This document shows positions 54,571 to 64,000 of a DNA stretch of 64,000 nucleotides, one piece after another. The stretch is from Bicyclus anynana. Its lineage: Eukaryota > Arthropoda > Insecta > Lepidoptera > Nymphalidae. The stretch's first letter is position 1, and every line of letters starts with the position of its first letter. The position numbers were made by a program, and so were the translations under genes. The DNA lies in contig NC_069091.1 of assembly GCF_947172395.1 (NCBI RefSeq), forward strand, positions 2,852,001 through 2,916,000. Direction: 5' to 3'. The notes beneath the pieces were generated by a model, which saw nothing but the letters and a program-made list of their open reading frames with translations, was not told the DNA's origin and made no database searches.

Positions 54571-54736
54571 AAAATTATTTTACGAAAAGGTAATTTACAA
54601 TTACAAAATGTTGTTTTTATCTCCTGAAGACTTTAAACTTTATAGTGAAGTAGCACCTCACAAAAACATCAAAAGAAATATTAAGTTAATCACCAAAGAA
54701 CACCCACCATACTTATTTAAATTATGGGAAAAATAA
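54571..54736 (+). CDS. Candidate terminal exon of an unknown gene (weak)
   Basis: After an acceptor-like TTAATTGCAG (54561-54570) the frame is open: KLFYEKVIYNYK, then MLFLSPEDFKLYSEVAPHK, NIKRNIKLITKEHPP, YLFKLWEK and stop at 54734-54736. The second half looks like real protein (P, H, E, V, A well mixed). If an internal ATG at 54608 were the start the product would be only 42 residues. No other exon or homologue is identified, and chance is possible in AT-rich DNA. Confidence 0.25.
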
Positions 54737-55189
54737 CAAGATATTGAAAAATCAGTTTGATTATTACCATAATATTGTGTTCTGGTTAGGTAGCAGGAAC
54801 AAAATAGGCAATAACGCCAAATCATCTTGCTATGTCATCATATTAGGTACTATTGACATCATCAATAAGTATATATTTAACGAAGAATATGTTGAGCTTT
54901 ACTATTTATTTGACGTCACACTCGTTCGTTGATAACGGCTATTCGATTGCGGGCATGCAATTTCATGCTAGGGGCATAGAGTTCAACACAAGGCGGTCTC
55001 GTGGCTCTCTCATTGTTGTGATTATGAACGTTTTGTTGGTCAAGGATGTTCGCAACGATGCGTCGACGCGATGACGCAGCGTTGGACGATTACGGCGATA
55101 ACAGCGCACAGGATAAATAGTAGGAAGAAAGTGAAATTAAAAATAAAAACCAAGTTTTGACTTTTTTTAAAAAAAAACTTTTAAGTTGT
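54737..55189. other. No recognised feature
   Basis: AT-rich with a GC-richer patch at 54945-55100. Confidence 0.4.
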
Positions 55190-55330
55190 ACGTAAGTCTT
55201 TGATGACTCATCCTAATCAGGCTATTTGAATGGCTCATTATAGGATCAGGGTCTCTCTTCTTATAGGCTAGAGGACTTAGAGCTTAAACCCACCATGCTG
55301 CTCCAATTCAGTTTGGCGGGCATAAATAAG
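55190..55330 (+). repeat. Short interspersed repeat, pair with 44970-45050
   Basis: TCAGGCTATTTGAATGGCTC, GGATCAGGGTCTCTCTTCTT and CACCATGCTGCTCCAATTCAG; the last phrase is a common lepidopteran repeat motif. Confidence 0.5.
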
Positions 55331-55727
55331 ATGATGTTGTTTGGATTTAACTATCATTATATTAATTATAATGACCGGGATTGATCGCTTAACATGCCGA
55401 ATAAATGAACTTTGTTAGAGATTTGTTTTGTAAGAAAGAAAAGTTCAATATTTCCATATTACGATCCAATATTCGATCCAAAACTATTGGACGAACGAAT
55501 CAATATGTCGAACTACCTTTCGCAATTATATTATGATTATTTGTAACTGCAAGGTTCGGGATTTTCTCTTTCGCTCGATGACTAAACACATGAATCATTC
55601 GATTACGCTGATTAAATAAAGTTATCAAAAGACGAGTAAGTAAGAAATAAGGCGGTTTTATGATCATAATGACTGAATATAATTAGATAGAACCTAAAGT
55701 TACAAAAAAGTCATGAAAACAGGAAAT
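55331..55727. other. No recognised feature
   Basis: AT-rich. Confidence 0.4.
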
Positions 55728-55800
55728 TACTTTTTTTAATTTGTATAAGCAAGCGCTTAGTTGCAATCATGCCTGATGGTAAGCGATGATGCCTTGAAGA
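55728..55800 (-). repeat. SINE tail fragment related to SINE-A
   Basis: AAGCGCTTAGTTGCAATCAT and GCCTGATGGTAAGCGATGAT follow the same plan as the SINE-A 3' part but differ throughout. Confidence 0.45.
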
Positions 55801-55904
55801 TTCACTCTTGCCTTGATACTCATATTGTTGGTGGTGGAGAAAACGGACTAAAACCAGATGTTGTGGACTAAAAGTTTACCTATATGTGCATTGTGGTGCG
55901 GAGC

Positions 55905-55997
55905 GGGCTAAAAGTCATATTACAACTAGCAGCAAGCTAAAATTGTAAACAGAAGGACACAAGAGGAGAAGAAGGCCAAAGAAGAGATGGTTACAGT
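55905..55997 (+). pseudogene. Non-LTR retrotransposon C-terminal fragment
   Basis: A frame reading GHKRRRRPKKRW corresponds to KRRGRPKKRW at 2275-2430; a stop lies upstream. It joins directly to a truncated SINE-B. Confidence 0.55.
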
Positions 55998-56203
55998 ATG
56001 CACCTCCCACTTTTCAGTTATGTGCATTTTAAGAAATCAAATATCACGTGTCTCAAACGGTGAAGGAAAAAAATCGTGAGGAAACCTGCATAACATAGAA
56101 TTTTCTAAATTCTCTGCGTGTGTGAAGTCTACCAATCCGCATTGGGCCAGCGTGGTGGACTATTGGCGTAACCCCTCTCATTCTGAGAGGAGACACGGGC
56201 TCG
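55998..56203 (+). mobile_element. SINE-B, 5'-truncated
   Basis: TGCACCTCCCACTTTTCAGT to GGAGACACGGGCTCGAACG; head missing. Confidence 0.8.
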
Positions 56204-56532
56204 AACGATTTGAAATACATCAATTCAGATAGTATTACAATATACGAGTATATAAAGTTAGTTATACACGTTCCAGATTATCCAGCGGGCAGCGAACGAA
56301 GCGTTTATCCATTTCGCAATCATAAAAACTTGTGCCTCCCCCTTTTCATGTCGTCGAGTTTTGTACGTAGATAGTTCTGCTACCATACCATGTCGTGCGC
56401 GGTTATCGGAAATGTACCTACCCGCTTTGTTTGAACAAGTGCATGGTGCTTGCGTAATCTACAGCTAAGATAGACGCTCGGTCAAAGAATATTCAAGAGT
56501 AATCAATATTAATGCTGCTTATATTAATATGC
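56204..56532. other. No recognised feature
   Basis: GC-mixed unique DNA. Confidence 0.4.
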
Positions 56533-56855
56533 TTTTTTTTTTAATTCTTTACAAGTTAGCCCTTGACTACAAACACAAACTCATTGATGGTAAGCGATAA
56601 TGCAATCTAAGATGGAAGCGGGCTAACTTGTTAGGAGGAGGATGAAAATCGACTACCCTTTCGGTTTCTACACGACATCATACCGGAACACACACAATCG
56701 CTTTTGCGTCATTGACGATAGGGTAGTGACTAGCCCCGGCCGAAGTCTCCCACCAGACAGATATGGACCAATTAAGAAAACCTCATTCGGCCTAGAACCC
56801 AGGACCTCCGTCTTGTAAATCCACCGCGCATACCACTGCGCCACGGGGGCCGTCA
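56533..56855 (-). mobile_element. SINE-A, full length
   Basis: T-run at 56533, full body with a deletion before the B box (GGCCTAGAACCC), and TGACGGCCCCCGTGGCGCAG head at 56855. Confidence 0.9.
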
Positions 56856-56865
56856 CGTTAACTAA

Positions 56866-56930
56866 CTGCCTCGTTGGTCCAAGTGGTTTGGCTATGTGCT
56901 CTGGGTTCGAATCCTGTGCCGGGATTTGGA
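56866..56930 (+). repeat. tRNA-derived SINE-like head
   Basis: CCTCGTTGGTCCAAGTGG (A box) and CTGGGTTCGAATCCTGTG (B box). Confidence 0.45.
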
Positions 56931-57667
56931 ATACTGAAATTTTCTTTAATCTAAGTATTTTTTTAGTAATAAGGCCGCCTTTGCATGCTAAGTTTAATTT
57001 ATCTTTTTTTTCTTCTTCTTAATTTTCAGCACAATTTGGTGATAAATTTTAAGTAAAATTTCTCAGCTCAATATGAGAAGTTATGGTGTTACACTCATAA
57101 ATAACGTGACTTTCTAATAGTACAATAATTTTCAAAATTGATTCAGTACATCCAGAGATTACCTCGTATAACCTCTCAAAGGACATGTCCCAAAATGGGC
57201 CTTTATATTTTATAAGCAGGTCGATAGTATTTTATACGGTTAGAAGATACAAATTGCTGTTCAGAAAATTATTATTTTTGGTTTTAAGCCCTATATTTTA
57301 TGTTCTTTTAAGATAAAAATAATTTGTTCTGCATAGTTGACACTCGGAATACAAAATTGGGACAAGTCCTTTAACTTTATAATATCAGTAGTAGATAAAA
57401 TTTTCCTTTAATAATAACAACTTAAAAAGAATTTCTGCGAAATGTTTATCAAGAGACATAGTCGGTGTTTATTATACATCCGTGGTGTATTTGTTTGTTT
57501 GTTTGACTGAACGCAAAAACAAACAGAATTCCCATTCTGTTTGTTGAATAATACAATGTTGGTACTTTTTGTTGATGCATCACTGATGCATTGATTTGAA
57601 TTAATAAAAAAAAATTGTTCCTATCTGAGATTTATTTAATGATCTGAGAACTAGATTTTAGTGGTTT
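56931..57667. other. No recognised feature
   Basis: AT-rich; a TTTGTTTGTTTGTTTG run near 57490 may be a Hel-A scrap, and AACAGAATTCCCATTCTGTT (57524-57543) is a short palindrome. Confidence 0.35.
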
Positions 57668-57735
57668 TTAACCGACTTAAAAAAAAGATGGAGGTTATCA
57701 ATTCGTCGAAATCTTTTTTTTTTTTTTTTATAATT
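57668..57735 (+). repeat. 'CCGACTTC' repeat start, fragment
   Basis: TTTTTAACCGACTTAAAAAA, GATGGAGGTTATCAATTCG and a T-run, as at 41929. Confidence 0.6.
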
Positions 57736-57873
57736 CACTGACGCCGCGAGGGTTCACCCGTAACGGGAATAAAATGGGGTATGGGTATGGGTAGGGTAGG
57801 GGTAGGGGTAGGGTAGGGGTAGTTTAGGGGTAAGGTAGAGGTAGGGTAGGGATAGTTCGCGGGCGTCCGCTAG
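57736..57873 (+). mobile_element. Helitron 3' part, Hel-C, with G-rich array
   Basis: G-rich array at 57776-57855, then TCGCGGGCGTCCGCTAG with CTAG at 57870-57873. The 5' part is missing, and the usual TTGAAAGTTTA...GACGAAG stretch is deleted. Confidence 0.75.
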
Positions 57874-57895
57874 CTCTATAATACATTTATCATAA

Positions 57896-58162
57896 AAAAA
57901 TAGAGTATGGACTGGAATATTTTCAGCTCTGACTAAATCACAAAGGTCTGACTATGACAGGCCAGTATTACGAAATTACCCACCTTATCTCCTTTCCTTT
58001 AACCTGGATGAAGTCACTAACCTTTTACGAAACTTCATTAACCGCTCGCAGTTAGTTAAAAATTTAAAGAACATTATCTCTGATGACACAGGTGGTATAA
58101 AGATAAGAGATAGTGAATCATTGTTTGAGATTCCGACCTCCGGAAGGGAGGGGGGGACTTAA
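57896..58162 (+). CDS. Protein-like open frame or exon, 88 codons, unknown
   Basis: The frame is open from 57896 and stops at 58160-58162. It reads SQRSDYDRPVLRNYPPYLL, SFNLDEVTNLLRNFINRSQL, VKNLKNIISDDTGG, and a poorer end (FEIPTSGREGGT). TATTTTCAG at 57918-57926 would serve as a splice acceptor, and CACAG/GTGGTA near 58090 as a donor, giving an internal exon. Other frames are full of stops. The pattern PPYLLSxNLDEVxNLLxxF is loosely like an mTERF repeat, which is a guess. Confidence 0.35.
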   Translation, partial: KNRVWTGIFSALTKSQRSDYDRPVLRNYPPYLLSFNLDEVTNLLRNFINRSQLVKNLKNIISDDTGGIKIRDSESLFEIPTSGREGGT

Positions 58163-58220
58163 TTCTGTGTAGAGTTTGTTCAGAAATGATTGAACCTAAA
58201 TAATAATTTACACACATTAT

Positions 58221-58424
58221 TCAACTAAAATTTGGGAATCTATAAAAACGAGATCCTTGTAACGATGGCGTAGTGTCAAGATTGCTTAGTACACCAGTAG
58301 GGTTATTATGTATCTCGGTGTACCATTTAAATAACAAGTCACTACATGGTTTATTCATGGCATTTTCTCTTATATCTAACATACGAATAGTTATTTCATC
58401 AAAATGTTCTTGGCTTATTGTCAT
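58221..58424 (-). CDS. Open frame, 67 codons, one of two head-to-head copies
   Basis: Starts at an ATG at 58424 with A at -3 and an in-frame stop three codons upstream. It reads MTISQEHFDEITIRMLDIRE, NAMNKPCSDLLFKWYTEIHN, NPTGVLSNLD, and stops after RFPNFS. Composition is protein-like. A diverged copy of the first ~47 codons lies on the opposite strand at 58568-58702. Family unknown. Confidence 0.35.
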   Translation of the reverse strand: MTISQEHFDEITIRMLDIRENAMNKPCSDLLFKWYTEIHNNPTGVLSNLDTTPSLQGSRFYRFPNFS

Positions 58425-58545
58425 TTTACATCAAGTGGCAGTGATATTTTGTTTTTACGATCATTTGTCATGCTTATTTCAACGAAATTACGTAAATAGC
58501 GGTTTTAAGTTCAAACAAAGTTACTAATTGCTACTATTACTACTT

Positions 58546-58702
58546 TACTACTGTCACTTTACGTAAAATGACGATAACTATTTTATTTCGTTGTAAACAC
58601 AATGTAGATTGCAAAAACGAGAATATGATGAAAAATGATGTAGTGACTCATTAAGTTTTAGAATGGTACACTGATATACATAATAAGCCCGCTGGTCTTG
58701 AA
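58546..58702 (+). pseudogene. Broken second copy of the 58424 open frame
   Basis: ACTGTCACTTTACGTAAAAT around its ATG (58568) matches ACTGCCACTTGATGTAAAAT upstream of the minus-strand ATG. The frame then shifts; later it reads ENMMKNDV and EWYTDIHNKPAGLES, against ENAMNKPC and KWYTEIHNNPTGVLS in the other copy. It has frameshifts and a stop, and is cut at 58702 by a Helitron. Confidence 0.45.
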
Positions 58703-58874
58703 TCTTAATATATAAATGCGATAAGTAATTCATCATGATATACAAAGAGACGTACAAGGATGAAATTTAGCAGGGAGGTAGTCTAAAGTCAGTAGGTATC
58801 CACTAAGAACGGATTTTGCAAGATGGCCGGATTAAAGAGGTCTAACGGCGGATGAAGTCGCGGGCGTCCGCTAG
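58703..58874 (+). mobile_element. Helitron, Hel-D, full length
   Basis: TCTTAATATATAAATGCGAT at 58703 after A; GTCGCGGGCGTCCGCTAG with CTAG at 58871-58874 before T; core GGATTAAAGAGGTCTAACGG. Confidence 0.85.
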
Positions 58875-59214
58875 TAGGAAATAGAAGAAGGAATCGATCA
58901 CGTAGCTGATACTGACTAATAGTGATTTAGTTCAATCTTATGATCCAATCATCTAAGTAGGTTCACCTCCGAATTTGAGATACTTGTACCCAGCTGTATA
59001 TTTGTATATACTTGTATTTAGGCATTCTAAAAGTTGTCTCAAAACCTACATATAATAGGGTGTCCGCGTCTACTAAAATTTGAGGACAAAGGACACAAAA
59101 ATCATTTTTTTCATATATCTCATTTCCTATATGTTTTTCGCTATTAGCCTCGAGGGTTTTGATAACTTAGGATGTTAATAATGTTATACTCTGTAACAAC
59201 CACTGTAATTAACG
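58875..59214. other. No recognised feature
   Basis: AT-rich unique DNA. Confidence 0.4.
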
Positions 59215-59405
59215 GCCGTTTTCAATAACCTGTCTATCTGCCATTTCACTTATTAAGTTAAGAAAATCTATCTTTCTGTTCTTAACTGCTTTTCAATAAC
59301 CTACTGACAGATAGTGTGACTATGTAAAAGTGGTTTGACTGTTACTTATAATCGAGGATAGCTATCTATCCGTGATCTTGGGTAGGTTATTGAAAACAAC
59401 CATAT
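59215..59405. mobile_element. MITE-like element with TTTTCAATAACCT ends
   Basis: GTTTTCAATAACCT at about 59219 is the inverse of AGGTTATTGAAAAC at about 59383; TTTTCAATAACCTACTGACAG also occurs inside. GATAGAT and ATCTATC words are mirrored. Confidence 0.6.
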
Positions 59406-59854
59406 GATGTTAACGATGACAATTTAGATCGACGGCTCAGTGTGCAATTGATAATGAGATCTTGAATTTAATAAAGACATACTGGATTCGATTCCCACCC
59501 GTATATTTTTTTAAAAATGCGGTGTTTTCTTACTATTCATTAAGAAAACAGCGGAAACAGTAAACATATCAATTATCTCGAAAAAGTTAATTCATATTTT
59601 TTAATGCCATTAATTATAGTTGCGCAATTGAATCCATTAACATTAACAGCGAGCGAATGAGTGACACAACACAAACGAAGTACAACACGACACGTGGTTA
59701 GCAACCAAAACCGACCCATCGACAAGAGGATAATGCAAAACGAGGAAACAAAATGTAGCCGTTTATTTTTGGTCATAGACGCGTAGAGCATCCACAATGT
59801 AGAGGCTGAATGAAATCTTTTTCAATTTATTGCAGAATATTTTCAGCATAACGA
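59406..59854. other. No recognised feature
   Basis: A B-box-like GGATTCGATTCCC near 59485 may be a SINE relic. The minus-strand frame at 59573-59797 has no motif. Confidence 0.35.
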
Positions 59855-60103
59855 CCACAGTGGTATGTGCGCGGTGGATTTGCAAGACGGAGGTCCTGCG
59901 TTTGATCCCCAGTTGAACCGATTGAGGTTTTCCTAATTTGTCCAGGTCTGGTCGGGAGGCTTCGGCTGTGGTTCGTTACCACCCCAGCGACAAAAACGTA
60001 TCGCCAAGCGATTTAGAGTTCCGGTACAATATCGTGTAGAAAACGAAAGGGATGTGGATTTTCATTCTCCTCCTAACAAGTTAGCCCGCTTCGATCTCAG
60101 ATT
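59855..60103 (+). mobile_element. SINE-A, head partly and tail missing
   Basis: CACAGTGGTATGTGCGCGG, B box GTTTGATCC (mutated), and the body to CGCTTCGATCTCAGATTG. It stops about 27 bp before a minus-strand SINE-A. Confidence 0.8.
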
Positions 60104-60129
60104 GGCGGAGGACTTGGTCTTGTTATAAG

Positions 60130-60402
60130 TTTTTTTTTTTATTCTTTACAATTTAGCCCTACAACCTCACCGGATGGTAAGTGAGGATGCAGTCTAAGAT
60201 GGAACCGGGCTAACTTTTTAGGAGGAGGATGAAATCCACACCCCTTTTCGGTTTCTACACGACATCGTACCGGAACGCTAAATCGCTTGGCGGTACGTCT
60301 TTGCCGATAGGAGAAAACCTCAATCGGCGCAGTTGGGAATCGAATCCAGAACCTTCGTTTTGTAAAACCACCGTGAATACAACTGCGCCACGGCGGCCGT
60401 CA
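60130..60402 (-). mobile_element. SINE-A, internally deleted
   Basis: T-run at 60130, body, a deletion after GCCGATAGGAG, B box GATTCGATTCC and TGACGGCCGCCGTGGCGCAG head at 60402. Confidence 0.85.
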
Positions 60403-60703
60403 AAATATAGATAATTTAGTTTTTTTAATTAACGCCTCTTGTGACAAAGTACTCTGTGCGCGAGGTAATCAAGACACGCATACAGACCTACATTAAAACG
60501 TTCCACTATGCGCTTGTATTGTATTCTAGTCGCAATAATTAGATTTGTATAGTTCAAAGTTGAAATGGTGTGAGTAAATGATTTTAAGCCGCGTCTACAT
60601 GCAACGGGTAACATATTTTTGCAAACTAAAGAAAAATGGAGGCTTTTACCCATTCGTTTATACCTACATAATTTTGTTTTTGCATATTTAAGATAATACG
60701 AGG
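60403..60703. other. No recognised feature
   Basis: Unique, AT-rich; the 74-codon minus-strand frame at 60429-60653 has no recognised domain. Confidence 0.35.
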
Positions 60704-60925
60704 TTTTTTTTTTATTCTTTACAAGTTAGTCCTTGAATACAATCTCGCCTGATGGTAAGTGATGATGTAATCTAAGATGGAAGCGGGCTAACTTGTTAGG
60801 AGGAGGATGAAAATCCACTCCTTTCGGTTTCTACACGACATCGTACCGGAACGCTAAATCGCTTGGCGGTACGTTTTTGTCGGTAGGGTGGTAACTAGCC
60901 ACGACCGAAGCCTCCCACCAGCTAA
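60704..60925 (-). mobile_element. SINE-A, 5'-truncated
   Basis: T-run at 60704 and body to GAAGCCTCCCACCAGCTA; the head is missing. Confidence 0.85.
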
Positions 60926-61029
60926 GGTTGCTTTATATTTAAGCAAATAAGACTGTAAAAGGTCGTTGCTGGACACATTGAGCGTTGACATTTGCTTAGT
61001 TAGAGAGGTTTTGTATAAAAAAATACATT

Positions 61030-61200
61030 TTTTCTTGGCATAAGAATGTACTTATAATTACTTGTGAATAGAAAAGGACCCAGAATTGAACCCTGTGGGA
61101 CGCCCATTATGGTAGAAGAGTACGACCACTACGACTTTGTGTAATTCATGCATACCTTTTGTGTTTTACCACTGAAATTACTTGTTAAATCAATCATGCA
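61030..61200 (-). pseudogene. LINE reverse-transcriptase fragment (GVPQGS motif)
   Basis: Minus-strand frame ending near 61066 reads GVPQGSILGPFLF, preceded by SYSSTIM and, upstream, FSGKTQKVCMNYTKS. GVPQGSILGPLLF is a signature of non-LTR reverse transcriptases of the Jockey/CR1 group, lying just before the catalytic YADD segment, which is lost here. A stop separates the two parts. Confidence 0.8.
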
Positions 61201-62149
61201 GAATGTAATAATGTCAAATTAAAAAAAAATATTGTCATATTTAAAATGCCTTCTAACTGCAGATTTATAGATGTCTTAATCAAGCTTATATATCTTAATC
61301 AATACGTTTTATATTATAGTGAGGTTGCTTATTTGTTACACTTTCACGACTCTACCTTATCAGCGAATAATAAAGGCTGTATTAATTTCTTCCCATACTC
61401 CCATGTGAATATAGTATAGCCTGAATTAGCTCAACGGTAAGAGCGGTCGGACTCATCACTGTTCAAAAAAAATATATGACAAATAATCTTCAATTTTTTA
61501 AAAAAAAAAACGCAAACTAGGGGAAATCACGGGGTATCCGTTAGTATTATTATATAGATTTCAAAGTAATTATATACGATTACTTTAACATTGGTTAAAA
61601 CACCAAAAACTGATTAAATACCCCTGTTATTTTAATCCGTTTATTTTGGTACATGTGTACTGACCTTTACATGTAAACATTTTAGTAAAACACAATACAA
61701 ATTAACCGGTAAAATATCCTCATCCGGCGTTATTCTAATTGTGATGTAAAATAATTGTAATTAGGTACGATTTTAATTATTGCAATAACTGAAGCATTTA
61801 ACGCTGCATGGTATTTTATTTTTACGCGCAAATTGCAATGCAATGTAATCAGTTGTACAGTGCAAAGGTACGTATCTACTAATTTAGCTGAAATACATGT
61901 GCATATTTTGTACATAGTGTTTACTTTAGTATTTCTAATTTTGGAAATCGGGTATTTTTATTTGAGATACAAGTTTTGAAAATGCGGAAGTATCTTTTAT
62001 GTTTATCACGATTATAATGAAATGCATTTTAGAACTTCTTATAAAAATGTACAATGCAATCTCTTGAATAAAAAATAGATCACAACCGGTCTATTCGCCT
62101 AAATGCTGCAATGCCAAAGACCGACACACACACAGATACACGACAAAAA
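61201..62149. other. Mostly unrecognised; SINE head at 61419-61450
   Basis: AATTAGCTCAACGGTAAGAG with GCGGTCGGACTCATCAC is an A-box region of the SINE family at 15100 and 18757. The rest is AT-rich. Confidence 0.4.
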
Positions 62150-62313
62150 ATAAGTATCATCATATTTCAATCAAATTACACAAATTGTATACCTGACCAT
62201 TTTTCATAAATAACTAACGATTGGTGAAAACCACATGAAAATCCGTTCACTAGTTTCAAGTTTATCGCGAACAAACAGACAGATGCGGCAGAGGACTTTG
62301 TTTTATAATAGAA
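62150..62313 (-). mobile_element. Helitron-like 5' part
   Basis: On the minus strand TTCTATTATAAAACAAAGTC, CGCATCTGTCTGTTTGTTCG and ACTAGTGAACGGATTTTCATG; this is a recognisable lepidopteran Helitron start. The 3' end is not found. Confidence 0.55.
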
Positions 62314-62324
62314 ATAATGATTTC

Positions 62325-62567
62325 TCATATTTTCACGTAGGCCCTTTTTCTCGGTTTGTTTGCGGTATCAATGGGGGCTAGTGTGAGATCACCTTTAGTT
62401 GAAATTGACCGTGCCTCAAATGGCAGCGGTGTCCGTAACCGCTGAAACTCGATCCCTGTTACATGCTCGAGGTCAAGTTTTATTTCGGTTTGTACTTGAC
62501 CTGACGACAAGTCAAATAAGTATAATACGGACGATTCTAAATTCAAATACAACGTCGTATAATACAA
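62325..62567 (-). CDS. Protein-like open frame, 80 codons, unknown (weak)
   Basis: Reads LFDLSSGQVQTEIKLDLEH, VTGIEFQRLRTPLPFEARS, ISTKGDLTLAPIDTANKPRK and stops. The composition is balanced and better than expected by chance here. There is no neighbouring exon or domain I recognise; it may come from a transposable element. Confidence 0.3.
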   Translation of the reverse strand: MYYTTLYLNLESSVLYLFDLSSGQVQTEIKLDLEHVTGIEFQRLRTPLPFEARSISTKGDLTLAPIDTANKPRKRAYVKI

Positions 62568-62645
62568 TTATTTAATTTAATGTTCTCTATTCGGAAGTCC
62601 CCCGTGGGACTAAGATACCTTACAATTATTTCTATCAGCTTACAC

Positions 62646-62687
62646 CACCTTAGGATCCCAACTTATTGACGTTGGGATCCTAAGGTG
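62646..62687. repeat. Perfect 17-bp inverted repeat
   Basis: CACCTTAGGATCCCAAC at 62646-62662 and GTTGGGATCCTAAGGTG at 62671-62687, with an 8-nt spacer. The right arm is the start of the LINE remnant below. Confidence 0.7.
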
Positions 62688-62825
62688 CTGGAATGGCGAG
62701 TCCGCACCAGAAAGTATAGTATTGATAATACCTTTCCACCTTTAGAGGGTTTACCCCAAAGGCAACCCTCCAAAGTCTAGAGGGGGCAACTCTCCAAAAA
62801 CGACATCAAGCGGATTACAGGGTTA
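62671..62825 (+). repeat. RTE LINE 3' region, degenerate
   Basis: GTTGGGATCCTAAGGTGCTG, GGAATGGCGAGTCCGCACC and GACATCAAGCGGATTACAGG follow the LINE order seen at 34990-35090, with a 60-bp insertion between. Confidence 0.6.
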
Positions 62826-64000
62826 CATGATTATGATAAAAAAATAATGAAAAACCAACTAAATGAGAACTTCGTACAATTAAGGATGTATTTTAATAAC
62901 TCTGTAATTAATTCGATTTTCTTTATTCGGAATGTTTTTGGAGACCATTGATTTTACACTACAATATGTATTCTGTGCTACAGGATAAGCTATGCTTCGT
63001 TGAGGTTAGATTTAAGATTAAAATGCCTAAACGCAACCAAATTGCAAGTGCGTACAAATTCACACCCCCGATTTAGATAATAGAATTGAATAATGGGTAA
63101 CACGTTTTTGTATTAGCTTTTGGAACCTAGTATGGTTATGATCTTTCGAAGCATATCTAGATATAATAACATTTCATTGCCTTTCTAATCAAACACGTAA
63201 GATTGTAGTAAAGCTATTACAATAAAAAATAATATAAAAATGCTCGTTGTGAATAAAAATAAACGCTTAACATCTTAAATGATGGCCTTTATAACCTTCG
63301 TTTATACCTGCTTAGGTTAAAAGTGTCATTACAGAGGTCCACCAAGATATTGTCAACATTTGGTTTTATATTATTTTGTTTGACCCAAATCGTCACATAA
63401 CTTATAAACAAATGAAAAATATTATTTTTGCTTCGAATTAACTGCATTAAATATAAAAAACACCATAGTATATTGGAATGTTATTGAGGTATTTCAACTT
63501 AAATTTGTAAATATGTCAGACAGACAGTCATACAAGTTGTATAGACCAGGCGCTGTGAGGTATTGAGTGTAAAAAAATCTCAATAAATATTTCAGCCCTA
63601 AGCTATGTTACATCCCCCGTGCTTCAGAGAGTAGTTACTTTACCTCAACTATCAAGTATTACAAATTTAAGAATGCTTAGTTTTATATTTAATTTAATAA
63701 AATTTTAAGATTACCTGTTTTTTTAATTCAGTGTATCTATATTTATTTAAAAAAAAATTGTTTGTTTGATCGCGCCTAGGAACTATACTACAGCCTTTCT
63801 TGATGAGTACTGTTTACCAACAAACAAATTAGAAATGAAGGTAGAAAACGCATGTCATTTAATAAATTATTTATTTTAAAATATGTATGGTTTGTTTAAT
63901 AAATGTTATACAGGGTGATTCGGTCTTTAGTGCGGATATTTTTTTTCGTGGTTCTGTATCATTAATAGAATATAAATCTACAAACAGTTCGATACATTTA
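62826..64000. other. No recognised feature
   Basis: AT-rich. TATACAGGGTGATTCGG at 63907 resembles the end of a common insect transposon; the element would run past the window edge. Confidence 0.35.

Noticed and set aside
62646..62687. Perfect palindrome as a terminator or small RNA
   Set aside because: Its right arm is the boundary of a LINE remnant, so it more likely records two facing LINE pieces.

Overview
This window looks like an insect nuclear genome, most likely a moth or butterfly (Lepidoptera). It is AT-rich, has no bacterial-style gene packing, and is crowded with element families I recognise as typical of Lepidoptera: short Helitrons ending in CTAG, tRNA-derived SINEs, RTE-type LINEs and short foldback elements. 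I could not fix the species; a butterfly is a guess. No intact host gene, tRNA, rRNA or CRISPR array was found, so the window is best read as a gene-poor intergenic or large-intron segment. All family assignments come from reading motifs and comparing copies inside the window, without a database search.

Layout. 0-5 kb: a tandemly triplicated block split by a rearranged RTE LINE, then Helitrons, LINE ends and SINEs. 5-10 kb: hairpins, a possible promoter and a diverged triplicated motif block. 10-21 kb: nested SINEs, a 149-bp tandem array split by a Helitron, a 250-bp retro-insertion inside a SINE, and a 265-bp array. 21-30 kb: a MITE, unique DNA, many SINEs and a Jockey/CR1-like LINE tail. 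30-36 kb: hairpins, a GC-rich block, a tandem duplication, and a 933-bp Helitron carrying TCTG and G-rich arrays. 36-53 kb: scattered Helitrons and SINEs plus a 0.9-kb element with 131-bp internal repeats and a long foldback. 53-64 kb: MITEs, several protein-like open frames without a clear gene model (54.6, 57.9, 58.2-58.7 and 62.4 kb), SINE pairs and a LINE reverse-transcriptase remnant.

Family labels used below. SINE-A: tRNA-like head (TGACGGCCTCCGTGGCGCAG, B box GGTTCGATCC) and an A-rich tail after AAAGAAT. SINE-B: head GTGATAGCCCAGTGG, B box GGTTCGAATCC, and a (GAT)n tail. Hel-A: starts TCTATACTAATATTATAAAG, ends CGCGCGGCGTCAGCTAG. Hel-B: starts TCCTACTAATATTATAAACG, ends GTCGCGGGCGTCCGCTAG. 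Hel-C: different 5' ends, a G-rich internal array and the Hel-B 3' end. Hel-D: starts TCTTAATATATAAATGCG, has the same 3' end and a core reading GGATTAAAGAGGTCTAACGG. All insert between A and T without target duplication, as Helitrons do.

The genes do not work together in any visible pathway. What the window records is a history of insertions, and several nested cases give a clear relative order.
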